A DNA stretch of 64,000 bases from an uncultured Sulfitobacter sp. GTDB lineage: Bacteria; Pseudomonadota; Alphaproteobacteria; Rhodobacterales; Rhodobacteraceae. Below are positions 1 through 9,697 of the stretch, piece after piece (within the stretch, counting starts at the first letter, position 1; every line of letters begins with the position of its first letter). The stretch lies in NCBI GenBank assembly GCA_905182645.1, contig CAJJCJ010000008.1, forward strand, positions 1-64,000, read 5' to 3'. The notes under the pieces are model-generated. The model saw only the letters and a list, made by a program, of their open reading frames with translations. It did no database searches and had not been told where the DNA came from. The position numbers were made by a program, and so were the translations under genes.

Positions 1-6
1 TGTGAA

Positions 7-999
7 ATGAATTCCGTAGCTTACGCGGCCCGTCTTTCGGTAGCTCCTATGATGGATTGGACGGATCGTCATTGTCGGTATTTCCACCGCCTTATGTCAA
101 AGCAGGCGTTGCTCTATACTGAAATGGTGACGGCGCCGGCTGTGATCCACGGTGATCGTGCCCGTCTTTTGGATTTTAGTGCGGCCGAGCATCCTCTGGC
201 TATTCAGCTGGGGGGCTCTAACCCTGCGCAATTGGCACAAGCCGCGCGTATTGCTGCCGATTGGGGCTACGCAGAGGTGAACCTGAACTGTGGCTGTCCG
301 TCGGACCGAGTGCAATCGGGGTCGTTTGGCGCGGTTTTGATGGAAAATGCCGGTTTGGTTGCCGACTGTGTTGCTGCGATGCGCGCTGTCGTCGATGTGC
401 CTGTAACGGTGAAATGCCGCATTGGTGTTGATGATCAGGTGCCCGCTGCGATCTTGCCAGATTTTCTGGCGCAGGTCAGTGCTGCGGGCTGCGATCGTTT
501 TACCATTCATGCCCGCAAGGCTTGGCTCAAGGGGCTAAGCCCAAAGGAAAACCGCGATATTCCGCCCCTCGACTATGATCTGGTGCATGAGATGAAGGGG
601 TTGTTTCCACATTTGCATGTGTCGGTGAATGGCGGTGTGGCTGATCTGGATGCCGCACGTGGTTTCTTGGACCGTGGTCTTGATGGCGTAATGATTGGGC
701 GAGCGGCCTATCATACCCCCGCCGAGGTTCTGTTGAATGCTGACGCTGAGATTTTTGGCGGTGGGGAATCCCACAGTGCCGAGGACATCGTGCATTTGAT
801 GCTCCCTTATATTGAGGCGCATTTGCAGACCGAAAACGGGCGATTGCAACAGGTCACCCGTCATATGCTGGGCCTGTTTCAAGGCCGCCCAGGTGCGCGT
901 ATGTGGCGCAGGTATTTATCAGAAAATGTGCACCGCGATGGTGCTGATAGCCGCGTGGTTTTGGATGCGCTGGCCTATGTCACGAAGGAATCTGCATGA
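7..999 (+). CDS. dusA: tRNA-dihydrouridine(20/20a) synthase DusA
   Basis: FMN-dependent enzyme that reduces uridine to dihydrouridine in the tRNA D-loop. The 330-residue frame covers a full TIM-barrel Dus protein. SVAPMMDWTDRHCR near the N-terminus is the DusA-type start of the barrel. NLNCGCPSDRVQSG (about residues 92-105) holds the catalytic cysteine, in the GCPS context (C97). NGGV and GVMIGRAAY near residues 210-235 are the flavin phosphate-binding segments. The stop codon overlaps the start of the TauE-like gene (ATGA), so the two are probably cotranscribed. The ATG start lies at the window edge, so upstream context is not visible. Confidence 0.95.
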   Translation: MNSVAYAARLSVAPMMDWTDRHCRYFHRLMSKQALLYTEMVTAPAVIHGDRARLLDFSAAEHPLAIQLGGSNPAQLAQAARIAADWGYAEVNLNCGCPSDRVQSGSFGAVLMENAGLVADCVAAMRAVVDVPVTVKCRIGVDDQVPAAILPDFLAQVSAAGCDRFTIHARKAWLKGLSPKENRDIPPLDYDLVHEMKGLFPHLHVSVNGGVADLDAARGFLDRGLDGVMIGRAAYHTPAEVLLNADAEIFGGGESHSAEDIVHLMLPYIEAHLQTENGRLQQVTRHMLGLFQGRPGARMWRRYLSENVHRDGADSRVVLDALAYVTKESA

Positions 1000-1826
1000 T
1001 GGGCGTTGAAGACGGGCTGAATACGCTGATCACGATGGGTGTGCTTTTGTTGGCGGTTGGTGCTTTTGCCGGCGTGCTTGCCGGACTGTTGGGCGTTGGT
1101 GGCGGCATCATATTGGTGCCTGCGTTTTTCTATGTTTTCCATGCCCTTGGTTATCCCGATTTTCAACTCATGCAGGTTTGTTTGGCCACATCGTTGGCGA
1201 CGATCATTGTCACGTCAATCCGATCGGTCATGGCGCACAATAAAAAGGGTGCGGTTGATTGGGAAATTCTACGAAGTTGGGCACTGGGAATTGTGCTCGG
1301 CGCAGTTGTTGGGTTTTTCATCGCCTCATCGCTGCGGTCTGCGACATTGCAGATGATCTTTGGCGTGCTCGCGATTATCGTTGGGCTTTATATGACGTTT
1401 GGCAAAGCGCATTGGCGTGTTGGTGATGCGATGCCCAAAGGTGTTGCCCGCATCGTGTTGTCGCCCGTGATTGGGTTTTTATCGGTACTGATGGGCATTG
1501 GTGGCGGGTCTTTTGGCGTGCCGACGATGTCGCTTTATAATGTGCCGATCCACCGTGCTGTGGCGACTGCCGCCGGATTTGGTGTGATTATTGCAGTCCC
1601 TTCGGTGATCGGATTTTTGACCGTTGATTTGCAATCTCCGCCACCGTTTACGATTGGTGCGGTCAACCTGCCTGCGTTTATATTGGTGATTGCGATGACG
1701 TTGATTACCGCCCCTTGGGGTGCTGCACTGGCGCACCGGATGGACCCAAAGCCGCTCAAGCGGGTGTTTGGCGTGTTTTTGATGTTGGTGGCGATCAACA
1801 TGCTGCGCAAGGCGGTGGGGTGGTAG
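996..1826 (+). CDS. TauE/SafE (TSUP) family membrane transporter
   Basis: A 276-residue polytopic membrane protein of the sulfite exporter TauE/SafE family, which moves small anions such as sulfite or organosulfonates across the inner membrane. The glycine-rich GVLAGLLGVGGGIILVPAF near residues 24-43 and its second-half counterpart MGIGGGSFGVPTM are the two internal repeats typical of the family. About eight hydrophobic segments are visible. Its ATG overlaps the dusA stop, and its own stop overlaps the next start, giving a tight three-gene unit. The substrate cannot be told from sequence. Confidence 0.9.
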   Translation: MMGVEDGLNTLITMGVLLLAVGAFAGVLAGLLGVGGGIILVPAFFYVFHALGYPDFQLMQVCLATSLATIIVTSIRSVMAHNKKGAVDWEILRSWALGIVLGAVVGFFIASSLRSATLQMIFGVLAIIVGLYMTFGKAHWRVGDAMPKGVARIVLSPVIGFLSVLMGIGGGSFGVPTMSLYNVPIHRAVATAAGFGVIIAVPSVIGFLTVDLQSPPPFTIGAVNLPAFILVIAMTLITAPWGAALAHRMDPKPLKRVFGVFLMLVAINMLRKAVGW

Positions 1827-2524
1827 ATCTTGGCTATGAGGTATTGCCTGTTGATCAGCGCGTAACCGACTGGGCCGAGGCGGCATATGAAACCGCAGGG
1901 AGGCTTGATACCTCCACGCGTCGCCATGGTGGGACGTGGTTTGTTGGTGTTGATGTATTGCCAAATGCGCCGGATGGATCAGTGGGCGGTGTACCGATGC
2001 CGTTTGCCCATATGGCACCCGATTGGCACGCCGCGCAGGTGTCCATAGTTTACGACGGGTATCCGCGCTGCGACGATGATGAAAGTGAGGCGGCGCACCG
2101 GTTTCGTGTGAACCGTGATGCGGCCCATATGGATGGGCTTTTGCACGAAGGCCCCAATAAACGCCGCCATTTACGCGAACCCCACGGGTTTATCATTGGC
2201 ATGGCACTGAATGAGGCAACGGCCAGTCCATTGGTTGTTTGGGAGGGCAGTCACCACGTAATGGGTGCGGCCTTTGCGCGTATATTTGAGGGGATTCATC
2301 CGGCTGATTTCGGCGATCTTGACGTGACGGATGCCTATCAGGTGGCCCGCCGCGAGGTGTTTGAGACTTGCCGCCGTGTGGAGGTGCCAACGGGTGTTGG
2401 CGAAGCTGTGGTTTTGCACCGGCACCTTATCCACGGCGTCGCCCCATGGGCGGGTGATGCACCGAACGAGGGGCGTATCATCGCATATTTCCGCCCCATC
2501 GCTGGCTATGCTGATTGGCTTTGA
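1820..2524 (+). CDS. 2-oxoglutarate/Fe(II) oxygenase-like protein (phytanoyl-CoA dioxygenase-like fold)
   Basis: A 234-residue protein. I chose the GTG at 1820, which overlaps the transporter stop by 7 bases; a longer frame reaches back to 1715 but only shadows the transporter. The residues needed for a 2OG/Fe(II) enzyme are present in the right order: H103 and D105 in AAHMDG, a distal H205 in HLIHGVAPW, and R219 in EGRIIAYFRP to bind the 2-oxoglutarate carboxylate. That fits the phytanoyl-CoA dioxygenase/ectoine hydroxylase superfamily. I do not recognise a specific substrate. The overlap with the TauE-like gene suggests coupled translation. The fold call is an inference from motif order. 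Confidence 0.7.
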   Translation: MVDLGYEVLPVDQRVTDWAEAAYETAGRLDTSTRRHGGTWFVGVDVLPNAPDGSVGGVPMPFAHMAPDWHAAQVSIVYDGYPRCDDDESEAAHRFRVNRDAAHMDGLLHEGPNKRRHLREPHGFIIGMALNEATASPLVVWEGSHHVMGAAFARIFEGIHPADFGDLDVTDAYQVARREVFETCRRVEVPTGVGEAVVLHRHLIHGVAPWAGDAPNEGRIIAYFRPIAGYADWL

Positions 2525-2569
2525 GGTTGCGCCGCCTCCGGCGGGAGTATTTTTAAAAAAAGCGAGGTG

Positions 2570-3223
2570 TTAACGTTTGTGGAAGTCTGCCAATGTTTTA
2601 CCTGCCTCATCCACAAAAAGACTGGGCAAGATACTTAGGGTCTCAATTTGGTCGATCCTGAGTTCTTTAAATCCACGCGCCTTTTCGCACCACACAAGGC
2701 AGGTCCAGAGCCGTCCCCAATAATCAAGTTGCAATGGCCGCACGGTCCTGTCGCCGTCGGGGAACCCAAGCCGGAGCTTTTGGCGGGTCCGAATGGCTTG
2801 CCTGATCATCGGAAGATGTTGGAAACCACGGGCTGCATCAGCAAATGGATAAACGGCGAACCCGTAACCAGTGGGCGCGCGCGCCCGGTCTTCTGGCATC
2901 ACGGCGTCGAGTTTGGCCGATAAGGTGCGGGCCGCTGCCGATAGCTCGGCGTCCCCGTTTTGACCAACGGCTTGCAGGCCGATATGCAGGGCTTCGACTT
3001 CGGTCATTGTCAGGTTGAGCGGGGGCAGGGTGATGGCGGCAGTGACACGGTAGCCTACGCCGCGTTCGCCCTCAATCGGCACGCCGGAAGCCGCGAGCGT
3101 ATCCATGTCGCGGTAGATCGTGCGCAGGGACACATCGGTGGCGCGGGCCAAGTCAGAAGCCTTGTGAAGCGTACCGTCGCGTAGAATTTGGATCAGGGAC
3201 ATAAGGCGGTCGGCGCGGCGCAT
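2570..3223 (-). CDS. YafY-type HTH and WYL-domain transcriptional regulator
   Basis: A 217-residue regulator with an N-terminal DeoR-like winged helix-turn-helix (RRADRLMSLIQILRDG, then DLARATDVSLRTIYRDMDTL) and a C-terminal WYL domain (LQLDYWGRLWTCLVWCEKARGFKELRIDQIE). WYL domains are thought to bind ligands or nucleic acids. I took the ATG at 3223 because an AAGGAA ribosome-binding site precedes it and the family begins with MRRADRL; a longer frame to 3277 exists. It is transcribed divergently from tatA. Nothing in the neighbourhood fixes its target. Confidence 0.85.
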   Translation of the reverse strand: MRRADRLMSLIQILRDGTLHKASDLARATDVSLRTIYRDMDTLAASGVPIEGERGVGYRVTAAITLPPLNLTMTEVEALHIGLQAVGQNGDAELSAAARTLSAKLDAVMPEDRARAPTGYGFAVYPFADAARGFQHLPMIRQAIRTRQKLRLGFPDGDRTVRPLQLDYWGRLWTCLVWCEKARGFKELRIDQIETLSILPSLFVDEAGKTLADFHKR

Positions 3224-3412
3224 GGGTGATTCCTTATTGGGTGCGTGTAGTTTTGCCACTTTTCTGGCAACTGACAATTTTATGACACAACTATCTCTGA
3301 AACGGTGAATTTAAGAGGGGATTGCGGCTTCCATAGGGGATGAAACATCCTTATCTCTAGGTCAAGTGTATGACGCACCCTGCGATTGGGGTGGAAATAG
3401 GAGAATACTCAA

Positions 3413-3625
3413 ATGCTCAATAACATTGGTTTGCCCGGTCTTTTGCTGATCGCCGTTGTCGTGCTCGTCCTTTTTGGACGTGGCAAAATCTCGTCGTTGA
3501 TGGGCGAAGTCGGCAAAGGTATCACGGCGTTCAAAAAGGGCGTGGATGACAGCAAGGCAGAACTTGAAGAAGGTTTGGCTGACGTCAAAGACGTGACCCC
3601 TAAATCTGAAAAAGACGAAGCCTAA
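3413..3625 (+). CDS. tatA: Twin-arginine translocase subunit TatA
   Basis: A 70-residue protein with one N-terminal membrane helix (residues about 4-21), the FGRGK hinge and an amphipathic helix ([18 protein letters not shown]), followed by an acidic/lysine tail. This is the standard TatA plan. TatA oligomerises to form the pathway for folded proteins exported by the Tat system. A good ribosome-binding site (AGGAG) lies just upstream. First gene of tatABC, 21 bases before tatB. Confidence 0.95.
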   Translation: MLNNIGLPGLLLIAVVVLVLFGRGKISSLMGEVGKGITAFKKGVDDSKAELEEGLADVKDVTPKSEKDEA

Positions 3626-3646
3626 GCCCCAATTAAGGAATAGCGT

Positions 3647-4147
3647 ATGTTTGGCCTTGGCTGGAGCGAAATGGTGCTTGTCGCCATTGTGGCCCTGATC
3701 GTGATCGGCCCCAAGGATCTTCCTGGGATGTTCCGTACGGTGGGTCAATTAACCGGAAAAGCACGCGGCATGGCCCGCGAGTTTAGCCGTGCAATGGAGT
3801 CTGCGGCCGACGATTCTGGCATTAAGGACATCTCGTCGACCTTAAAGGCAGCTGCAAATCCGCAAAAGTTCGGGGTTGATAAAATTCGCGAGGCAACTGG
3901 GATTTCACCGGGCCCTGCCACACGCGAGTTGACCGAACAGCGCGCTGCCAAAAAGGCGCAGATGTCGAATGCTATGGCCAAGGCGGCGACGGATCGCAAA
4001 ACGCGTGAAGCGGCGGCAGCGGAAGCGATTGCACCCGTCACCGAAAAGGCACCTGCTGCGGCGAAAAAAACAGCGGCTAAGAAACCGGCTGCGAAAAAGC
4101 CCGCTGCAAAGAAGAAACCAGCGGCAAAACCAAAGGGTGACGCATGA
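3647..4147 (+). CDS. tatB: Twin-arginine translocase subunit TatB
   Basis: A 166-residue TatB: N-terminal membrane helix beginning [26 protein letters not shown], an amphipathic helix, then a long charged cytoplasmic part. The last 30 or so residues are a Lys/Ala/Pro repeat ([15 protein letters not shown]), low-complexity and common in alphaproteobacterial TatB. TatB and TatC form the receptor for twin-arginine signal peptides. The stop overlaps the tatC start (ATGA), so translation is probably coupled. Confidence 0.95.
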   Translation: MFGLGWSEMVLVAIVALIVIGPKDLPGMFRTVGQLTGKARGMAREFSRAMESAADDSGIKDISSTLKAAANPQKFGVDKIREATGISPGPATRELTEQRAAKKAQMSNAMAKAATDRKTREAAAAEAIAPVTEKAPAAAKKTAAKKPAAKKPAAKKKPAAKPKGDA

Positions 4148-5013
4148 CATCTTCTGATAATATGGATGACAGCGCTGCCCCGCTGATGGAACATTTGACC
4201 GAGTTGCGTACAAGGCTGATCCGGTCGGTGATGGCGTTTATTGTGGGCATGATCATCTGCTTCACAGTCTGGAATCCGGTCTTTAACTTTCTTACAGAAC
4301 CCCTGTGCGATGCGTTGGCGACGCGTGGCCAATCATGTGACTTGCAGTTTATTGCGCTTGAAGAAGGCTTCTTTGTTGCGATCTCGATCTCGCTTTTGGG
4401 TGGGCTTGTGATTGGCTTTCCGATCATCAGCTACCAGTTGTGGCGGTTCGTGGCGCCGGGTTTGTATAAGAATGAAAAGGGTGCGTTTTTCCCGTTTCTG
4501 GTTGCGTCCCCGTTCATGTTTTTCGCGGGTGCTGCGTTTGCCTATTACGTGATTACGCCACTGGCTTTTGGATTCTTCCTAGGGTTTCAGCAGGAAAACG
4601 TTGTTGGATCTGGTGCAGGTGCATCAACCGCTGCTGCAGGGATTATTTTTCAGGGATCGGCCAAGGCCTATCTGGCGCTGACAATCAAATTCATCGTCGC
4701 GTTTGGCCTGTGTTTTCAGCTTCCTGTGTTGCTGACGTTGTTGGGCAAGGCGGGCCTTGTGTCTGCGCGCGGTCTGCGTGGCACGCGCAAATATGCGATG
4801 GTTGCGATCTTGATTGTGGCAGCTTTGGCGACCCCGCCGGATGTTATCAGTCAGGTAATCTTGTTCGTAGTTGTGTACGGTCTTTATGAGGTGTCGATCC
4901 AATTGGTTGCCCGCGTGGAACGTAAACGCGAAGCCAAGCTGCGCGCAGACGGTCTTTGGGATGATGATATCCACGGGGATGGTGCGGACGGTGACGACGA
5001 GCCTGATCTGTGA
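4144..5013 (+). CDS. tatC: Twin-arginine translocase subunit TatC
   Basis: A 289-residue polytopic inner-membrane protein. [17 protein letters not shown] is the conserved TatC N-terminus, and six membrane spans follow (first about residues 25-45, last ones around 195-250). [16 protein letters not shown] is the conserved loop after the second span. The C-terminus is an unusually acidic tail ([17 protein letters not shown]). Core receptor of the Tat pathway with TatB. Overlaps the next gene by ATGA-type coupling. Confidence 0.95.
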   Translation: MTSSDNMDDSAAPLMEHLTELRTRLIRSVMAFIVGMIICFTVWNPVFNFLTEPLCDALATRGQSCDLQFIALEEGFFVAISISLLGGLVIGFPIISYQLWRFVAPGLYKNEKGAFFPFLVASPFMFFAGAAFAYYVITPLAFGFFLGFQQENVVGSGAGASTAAAGIIFQGSAKAYLALTIKFIVAFGLCFQLPVLLTLLGKAGLVSARGLRGTRKYAMVAILIVAALATPPDVISQVILFVVVYGLYEVSIQLVARVERKREAKLRADGLWDDDIHGDGADGDDEPDL

Positions 5014-5846
5014 CCGATCTTGCGCGGATTGCCGCAGCACTGGAGCGTATGAACCCAGCGCCTGCATCTGCGCCAGATTTTGATGCAGCGTCCGCGTTTG
5101 TCTGGCACCCTGATCCTGACCGGCTGGTACCAGTTGAACATGTAAACCGCCTGGACGTGTCATTGCTGGTTGGCATTGATCGTGCGCGTGACACGCTGTT
5201 GGTGAATACGGTTCAATTCGCAGAGGGACTACCTGCCAACAACGCGCTTTTGTGGGGCGCGCGTGGCATGGGAAAGTCGAGCCTTGTCAAAGCTGTGCAT
5301 GGCAAAGTGAATGCTGACTACCCCAACCTTAAGGTCGTTGAGGTCCAGCGCGAGGATTTACCAAGCATTGGTCGTTGTTTGAATTTACTACGCGGACGTC
5401 CCGAGCGGTTCATCATGTATTGCGATGATCTGTCGTTTGGAAACGACGACGCGCACTACAAATCACTCAAGGCTGTTCTGGATGGCGGCATTGAGGGGCG
5501 GCCAGACAATGTTGTGCTGTATGCCACGTCCAATCGCCGCCACCTAATGCCGCGTGATATGATCGAAAACGAACAAGCCACGGCAATTAGTGCAGGCGAG
5601 GCTGTTGAGGAAAAAGTGTCTTTGTCAGACCGCTTTGGTCTTTGGTTAGGCTTTCATCCGTGTGATCAAGATGACTACCTGACGATGATCCGCGGTTATT
5701 GCGACGCACACGGTGTGCCTATCGATGACGAAACGCTGCGCGCAGAGGCCATTGAATGGCAGATGACGCGCGGCAGTAGGTCAGGCCGCGTGGCATGGCA
5801 ATATTTCACAGATCTTGCTGGACGCAAAGGCGTGAAGCTAAGCTAA
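5010..5846 (+). CDS. AAA+ ATPase of the DUF815 family
   Basis: A 278-residue ATPase. Walker A is GARGMGKSS (residues about 83-91) and the Walker B region is [10 protein letters not shown]. The [19 protein letters not shown] segment is the sensor-1 area typical of DUF815 ATPases. The family has no assigned function. It overlaps the tatC stop and so probably shares the tatABC transcript, an arrangement that recurs in Rhodobacterales. A role in export is only a guess from position. Confidence 0.85.
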   Translation: MTDLARIAAALERMNPAPASAPDFDAASAFVWHPDPDRLVPVEHVNRLDVSLLVGIDRARDTLLVNTVQFAEGLPANNALLWGARGMGKSSLVKAVHGKVNADYPNLKVVEVQREDLPSIGRCLNLLRGRPERFIMYCDDLSFGNDDAHYKSLKAVLDGGIEGRPDNVVLYATSNRRHLMPRDMIENEQATAISAGEAVEEKVSLSDRFGLWLGFHPCDQDDYLTMIRGYCDAHGVPIDDETLRAEAIEWQMTRGSRSGRVAWQYFTDLAGRKGVKLS

Positions 5847-5903
5847 TCCGCTTTTTCCGAGCACAAATATGTCCGCCAGAGGCACCGACAAATGCGCGGA
5901 GTG

Positions 5904-7067
5904 TTACGGTAGAAATTCTGCTGGATCAGCTGATGTCAAGCCGCGCCGCACTTCGAAATGTAAGAAACTTGGGTCCCCTGCACGGACTTTTCCGATCACC
6001 TGACCACGGCTGACTGATGCATTTTTAGCCACGGTGAGCCCTTCAAGGTTGGTATAGACCGTCAACAATCCGCCGTCGTGTTTGAGGACCATAATCGCCA
6101 CACCGCTCGTGTCGGTTGTCACGGCGGCCACAGTCCCTGCAGCGGCAGCTTTCACGGATGTCCCTGCTGGAACGCCGATATCAATGCCTTCATTGCGGCC
6201 GGCTGCATAGGCGCGGATAATGTCACCTTGCACCGGATAGGCCAAACGCGCGGCGCTGTCCGCGGGTGTAGTGGCGCCCAAATCGGGGGCGTCTGGCACT
6301 TCTGCTGCGGGCACAGGCACTGACGGTGTTTCATCGGGCAACGGCAATGTAGCGCTTGGCGGAATAGGTGTTTCGCTGCCCGTACCTGGGGCCACCGCTG
6401 GTGTTGTAACTGGTGCCGATTGGCCTGGTTGCGGGATCAATAGGAATTGCCCTTCGCGCACATTTAGGTCGGGACCAAACCCGTTCCATTCGGCGACGGC
6501 CCGCACTGGCACATCGTAAATCCGCGAGATCGAAAATACGGTTTCGCCGCGTTTAACCTTGTGTCGCGTGGGCTCGGTGCGTGTTTGTGCTGTTGGCGCG
6601 GTCATGGGTGTCGTGGCGTCGGGAGTTGCAACTTGTGGGCCCGCCCGATCAAGCGCTGTTGTTGCAATGGCCGTGACATCAACCGATGACGGTTGGATCG
6701 GACCAGTTTGCGCGGCACCAGTTGCTGGCGATGGTTCAGACACGCGGGTTGGCAAGGCGACAAGTTCGCCGCTCCGCAAGGCCACGTCGGGCTCAATTCC
6801 GTTGAACCTAGCGAGATCAGGTGCGCTGAGGCCCAGACGGGCGGCGATGCTGATCATCGTGTCGTTTTTTTGCGCTACAACAACTTGGTAGTTCGGATAA
6901 GAGATCACGCCGCGATCATCGGCGCGGGGCCGTGCGGGCAGATTTTCAACGGATTGGGATGTATCAAAGCCATTGGCCAGATCTCGCAGGTCAAAATCAA
7001 GCGGTTTCTCACATGCGGCCAACAGCCCAACCGCAGCTGTGGTCATCAAAATCCGTGTCATCGTCAT
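5904..7067 (-). CDS. NlpD-type lipoprotein with two LysM domains and a degenerate M23 (LytM) domain
   Basis: The start at 7067 is preceded by AGGAGA and gives a lipoprotein signal with lipobox LLAAC, so the protein is probably anchored in the outer membrane. Two LysM peptidoglycan-binding modules follow (one starting near VVAQKNDTMISIAARLG, a second near HKVKRGETVFSISRIY), then a Pro/Ala-rich linker and a C-terminal M23 fold. The zinc site is damaged: the usual HxxxD is NEGIDI and the usual YAHL is YTNL, while LHFEVR remains. Family knowledge says such LytM proteins do not cleave peptidoglycan but activate amidases, as NlpD and EnvC do. Followed downstream of surE-pcm, a classic neighbourhood for nlpD. 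Confidence 0.85.
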   Translation of the reverse strand: MTMTRILMTTAAVGLLAACEKPLDFDLRDLANGFDTSQSVENLPARPRADDRGVISYPNYQVVVAQKNDTMISIAARLGLSAPDLARFNGIEPDVALRSGELVALPTRVSEPSPATGAAQTGPIQPSSVDVTAIATTALDRAGPQVATPDATTPMTAPTAQTRTEPTRHKVKRGETVFSISRIYDVPVRAVAEWNGFGPDLNVREGQFLLIPQPGQSAPVTTPAVAPGTGSETPIPPSATLPLPDETPSVPVPAAEVPDAPDLGATTPADSAARLAYPVQGDIIRAYAAGRNEGIDIGVPAGTSVKAAAAGTVAAVTTDTSGVAIMVLKHDGGLLTVYTNLEGLTVAKNASVSRGQVIGKVRAGDPSFLHFEVRRGLTSADPAEFLP

Positions 7068-7132
7068 CTGCGTGTCTCCTCGATCGCGGCGCACGTGGTT
7101 ATCCCCGTGTTCTGCCCACATTTGGTGCCTTT

Positions 7133-7774
7133 TTAGTCTGCGCCAAGCCCTTCGAGCAAGGGCACAAAACGCACGGGGCGTAACTCTTCGTAATCAAAAC
7201 CCGTCTCTAGCCTTGTGACGCGGATAAGGCTTTGCACGGTGTCGGACTGACCGACGGGCAAAACCATGATTCCGCCGACGCGTAATTGCGCAAGTAGGGG
7301 CCCTGGTGGGTCCTCGGCGGCGGCGGTCAAAAGGATACGATCAAACGGCGCATGTTCAGCAAAGCCGTGACTGCCATCGCCAGTAAATGTCGTGATGTTG
7401 GTGATGTCTTGCGCGGTGAAAATCGCTTGGGCTTGGATCACCAGTCTGCGGTATCGATCCACAGTATAGACCCGCCGCGCAAGGTGCGACAGGATCGCGG
7501 CCTGATAGCCCGAACCAGTGCCAATTTCCAATACCTTGTCGCGCGGTGACACCTTTAATGCTTGGGTCATTATCCCAACAATTGACGGTTGGCTGATCGT
7601 CTGCCCGCACGAAATGGGCAGCGGCATATCTTCATAGGCGCGCTCTGCAAAGATGCCTTTTACGAATGCCGCACGGTCGACCCGTTCCATTGCCGTTAGC
7701 ACGCATGTGTCGATGACGCCCTTGGATCGCAGCGCAAAAAGGAACTGCATTTTGGTTTCGGCAGAGGCGCTCAC
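7133..7774 (-). CDS. pcm: Protein-L-isoaspartate O-methyltransferase
   Basis: A 213-residue SAM-dependent methyltransferase that starts repair of isoaspartyl residues in damaged proteins. [18 protein letters not shown] is the SAM-binding motif [16 protein letters not shown] is the family-specific segment before it, and [12 protein letters not shown] is a later conserved part. Its ATG overlaps the surE stop (ATGA), matching the widespread surE-pcm-nlpD order. Confidence 0.93.
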   Translation of the reverse strand: MSASAETKMQFLFALRSKGVIDTCVLTAMERVDRAAFVKGIFAERAYEDMPLPISCGQTISQPSIVGIMTQALKVSPRDKVLEIGTGSGYQAAILSHLARRVYTVDRYRRLVIQAQAIFTAQDITNITTFTGDGSHGFAEHAPFDRILLTAAAEDPPGPLLAQLRVGGIMVLPVGQSDTVQSLIRVTRLETGFDYEELRPVRFVPLLEGLGAD

Positions 7775-8556
7775 CCCAATAAACCTTGGAGTTTTTTGAT
7801 CATATCGTGCGCTGTGAGGTCGGCGCGCATTGGCGTGATTGATGTATACCCGTCAAGGTTTGCCTGCGCGTCGGTGCCTGCCGCTGTCTGCACGTGTTGG
7901 TCGCCACCGCGCACCCACATGAACTGTCGCCCCGTTGGTGATGTTTGTGTTTCGACCGAGAAGTTAACGCCTGCGCGCCGCCCTTGGGTTGTGACGGCCA
8001 TGCCTTTGACGTCTGCCGCAGCGCAGGGCGGGAAATTCACGTTATAGAACAGCGTGTAGGCGTCGTTGGTCCAGATGCCTTTGTCCAAAAGAGCGCGCAC
8101 GGTTGCCGCCCCGTGTTGGGCAGCTGCCTCGAACGGGTCATTAAGATCTTTATTGGCAGGACCAAAGAACTGCGACATGGCAATGGCAGGGATGCCTTGC
8201 AGCGCAGCCTCGATCACGGCGCCGATGGTGCCGGAATATAGCGTATTTTCAGCCGCGTTGTTGCCCCGATTGATACCGGATAAAACCAGATTGGGGGGCG
8301 TGTCTTTCATTACTTCATAGAGGCCAGCGAGCACACAATCGGCGGGTGATCCTTCGGCGGCAAACCGCTTGTCGCCCAGCTGTGCAAGCATCGTCGGGTG
8401 CGTGTAGCTAATGCAATGCCCAACACCGGATTGTTCAAACGCAGGTGCGACTGTCCAAACCTCGCCTTGCGGCCCTGCGATGTCTGTCGCGATCGCTTGG
8501 AGCGTTTTGAGGCCCGGCGCGTTGATGCCGTCGTCATTGGTGATCAGAATGCGCAT
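7771..8556 (-). CDS. surE: 5'/3'-nucleotidase SurE
   Basis: A 261-residue SurE nucleotidase, which dephosphorylates nucleoside monophosphates in a metal-dependent way. [15 protein letters not shown] is the diagnostic N-terminus with the metal-binding [28 protein letters not shown] is the second conserved block, and EGSPADCV is present. First gene of the surE-pcm unit, overlapping pcm by four bases. Confidence 0.95.
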   Translation of the reverse strand: MRILITNDDGINAPGLKTLQAIATDIAGPQGEVWTVAPAFEQSGVGHCISYTHPTMLAQLGDKRFAAEGSPADCVLAGLYEVMKDTPPNLVLSGINRGNNAAENTLYSGTIGAVIEAALQGIPAIAMSQFFGPANKDLNDPFEAAAQHGAATVRALLDKGIWTNDAYTLFYNVNFPPCAAADVKGMAVTTQGRRAGVNFSVETQTSPTGRQFMWVRGGDQHVQTAAGTDAQANLDGYTSITPMRADLTAHDMIKKLQGLLG

Positions 8557-8629
8557 TTGGTCCGCCTTTTACTAACCCAATAACCCCTAAAGCGGACATG
8601 GGATTGGGGCAAGCACAAGGCTGTGAAAT

Positions 8630-9046
8630 TTAATGGCGGATTAGAAACATATGTGCCTGATCAAGCGTGTCGACCAGACCCGCGTAAAACCCGCCCTTTG
8701 CCACGTCGATAAGCCGAATGTTGCCCGCAGGGATATGCAGTTTAAACGGCAGATTATCTGCGGATTTCAGTTCGCGGTAGCTTGCGCCTGTGCCGTGCTT
8801 GAGGACATTCACCGCCTGCGCGTAGTGATGTACGCTGTCAGCCAAAGTCGTATTCCCGTTTTCGACCAGTAGGGCGCGCAATTTTTTAAAGAACGGACCG
8901 CGTTTGAAGTGATGCTGCAAGCGTGCCTCGAAAGTGGAAATAAGGTCGAAAATCTCGGCTTCGATTTCGGGGATCGGTTTGGTCAGATCAACTGCATTTG
9001 CGCGAGCGGCTGTAAGTAGGTTTGTAATCTCGTCAGGGGTGCTCAT
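8630..9046 (-). CDS. Hypothetical protein, helical, 138 residues
   Basis: I do not recognise this family. The product is soluble, with no signal peptide or membrane segment, and probably helical in its first two thirds (repeated charged/leucine spacing around EIEAEIFDLISTFEARLQ). A likely beta-rich C-terminus follows (LPFKLHIPAGNIRLIDVAKGG). It sits 10 bases downstream of the SDR gene on the same strand, so the two are probably cotranscribed. Confidence 0.7.
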   Translation of the reverse strand: MSTPDEITNLLTAARANAVDLTKPIPEIEAEIFDLISTFEARLQHHFKRGPFFKKLRALLVENGNTTLADSVHHYAQAVNVLKHGTGASYRELKSADNLPFKLHIPAGNIRLIDVAKGGFYAGLVDTLDQAHMFLIRH

Positions 9047-9055
9047 GGCGTTTCC

Positions 9056-9697
9056 TTAAATGGGCAAGCTGCTGATAAGGCGTGCGGCCTCTTCAGTTGG
9101 GCTTGCCAATGGGCTGCGGTCTTCGCCGGGATGAAACCGTGCGCGCGTGGCTGTCGGCATCGGGTTTGGCGTGACGATGTGAACGTGTGGGCCTGTGTTC
9201 TGGCTTTCAGCCGCCCAAGATTTGGCAAGCGCTGTTTGCGCGGTCTTGGTGGCACCGTAGGCCCCAAAGAACTGTTTGCCTGCTTGTGGGTCGTCCATAA
9301 ACACGGCGTGCCCAAACTGACCAAGCAGCGGGCCGACATAGCCGATCAGCCGCGCGGTGGCAGTGATGTTAATGTCGATGGATTTGGACAAATCCTTGGG
9401 GCCGATGTGGCCTGCGGGTGCCAAAGGGGCCGCGTGTACGGCGGTGTGGATCCACAGATCAAGTTTGCCCCAACGATCAAAGATTGAGCGGCAAAGCTGC
9501 TGCATGGCCGCGTCAACAGTGATGTCCATCGGCGCAAGGGTGGCTTGGCCACCAGCGGATTGGATTGCATCGTCGAGTTCTTCTAATGCGCCGGTGGTTT
9601 TGGCCACGGCGATGATGTGGTGCGTGGCGGCCAGTTGGCGCGCCATAGCCGCGCCAAGGCCGCGCGACGCGCCAGTGATCAATACTGTTTTCGTCAT
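9056..9697 (-). CDS. Short-chain dehydrogenase/reductase family protein
   Basis: A 213-residue classical SDR. The Rossmann nucleotide-binding motif GASRGLGAAMA is at residues about 8-18. The catalytic YxxxK appears as YGATK, and the family's proton-relay region precedes it. The NNAG-type motif is replaced by IHTAVHAAPLAP, so it is a divergent member. NAD(P)-dependent oxidoreduction of an unknown alcohol or ketone is expected. It directly abuts the purF stop. Confidence 0.85.
   Translation of the reverse strand: MTKTVLITGASRGLGAAMARQLAATHHIIAVAKTTGALEELDDAIQSAGGQATLAPMDITVDAAMQQLCRSIFDRWGKLDLWIHTAVHAAPLAPAGHIGPKDLSKSIDINITATARLIGYVGPLLGQFGHAVFMDDPQAGKQFFGAYGATKTAQTALAKSWAAESQNTGPHVHIVTPNPMPTATRARFHPGEDRSPLASPTEEAARLISSLPI

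Noticed and set aside
1479-2018. 179-codon antisense frame across the TauE-like gene and the oxygenase
   Set aside because: Crosses two real gene ends and is His/Gln/Arg-rich as expected of a shadow frame.
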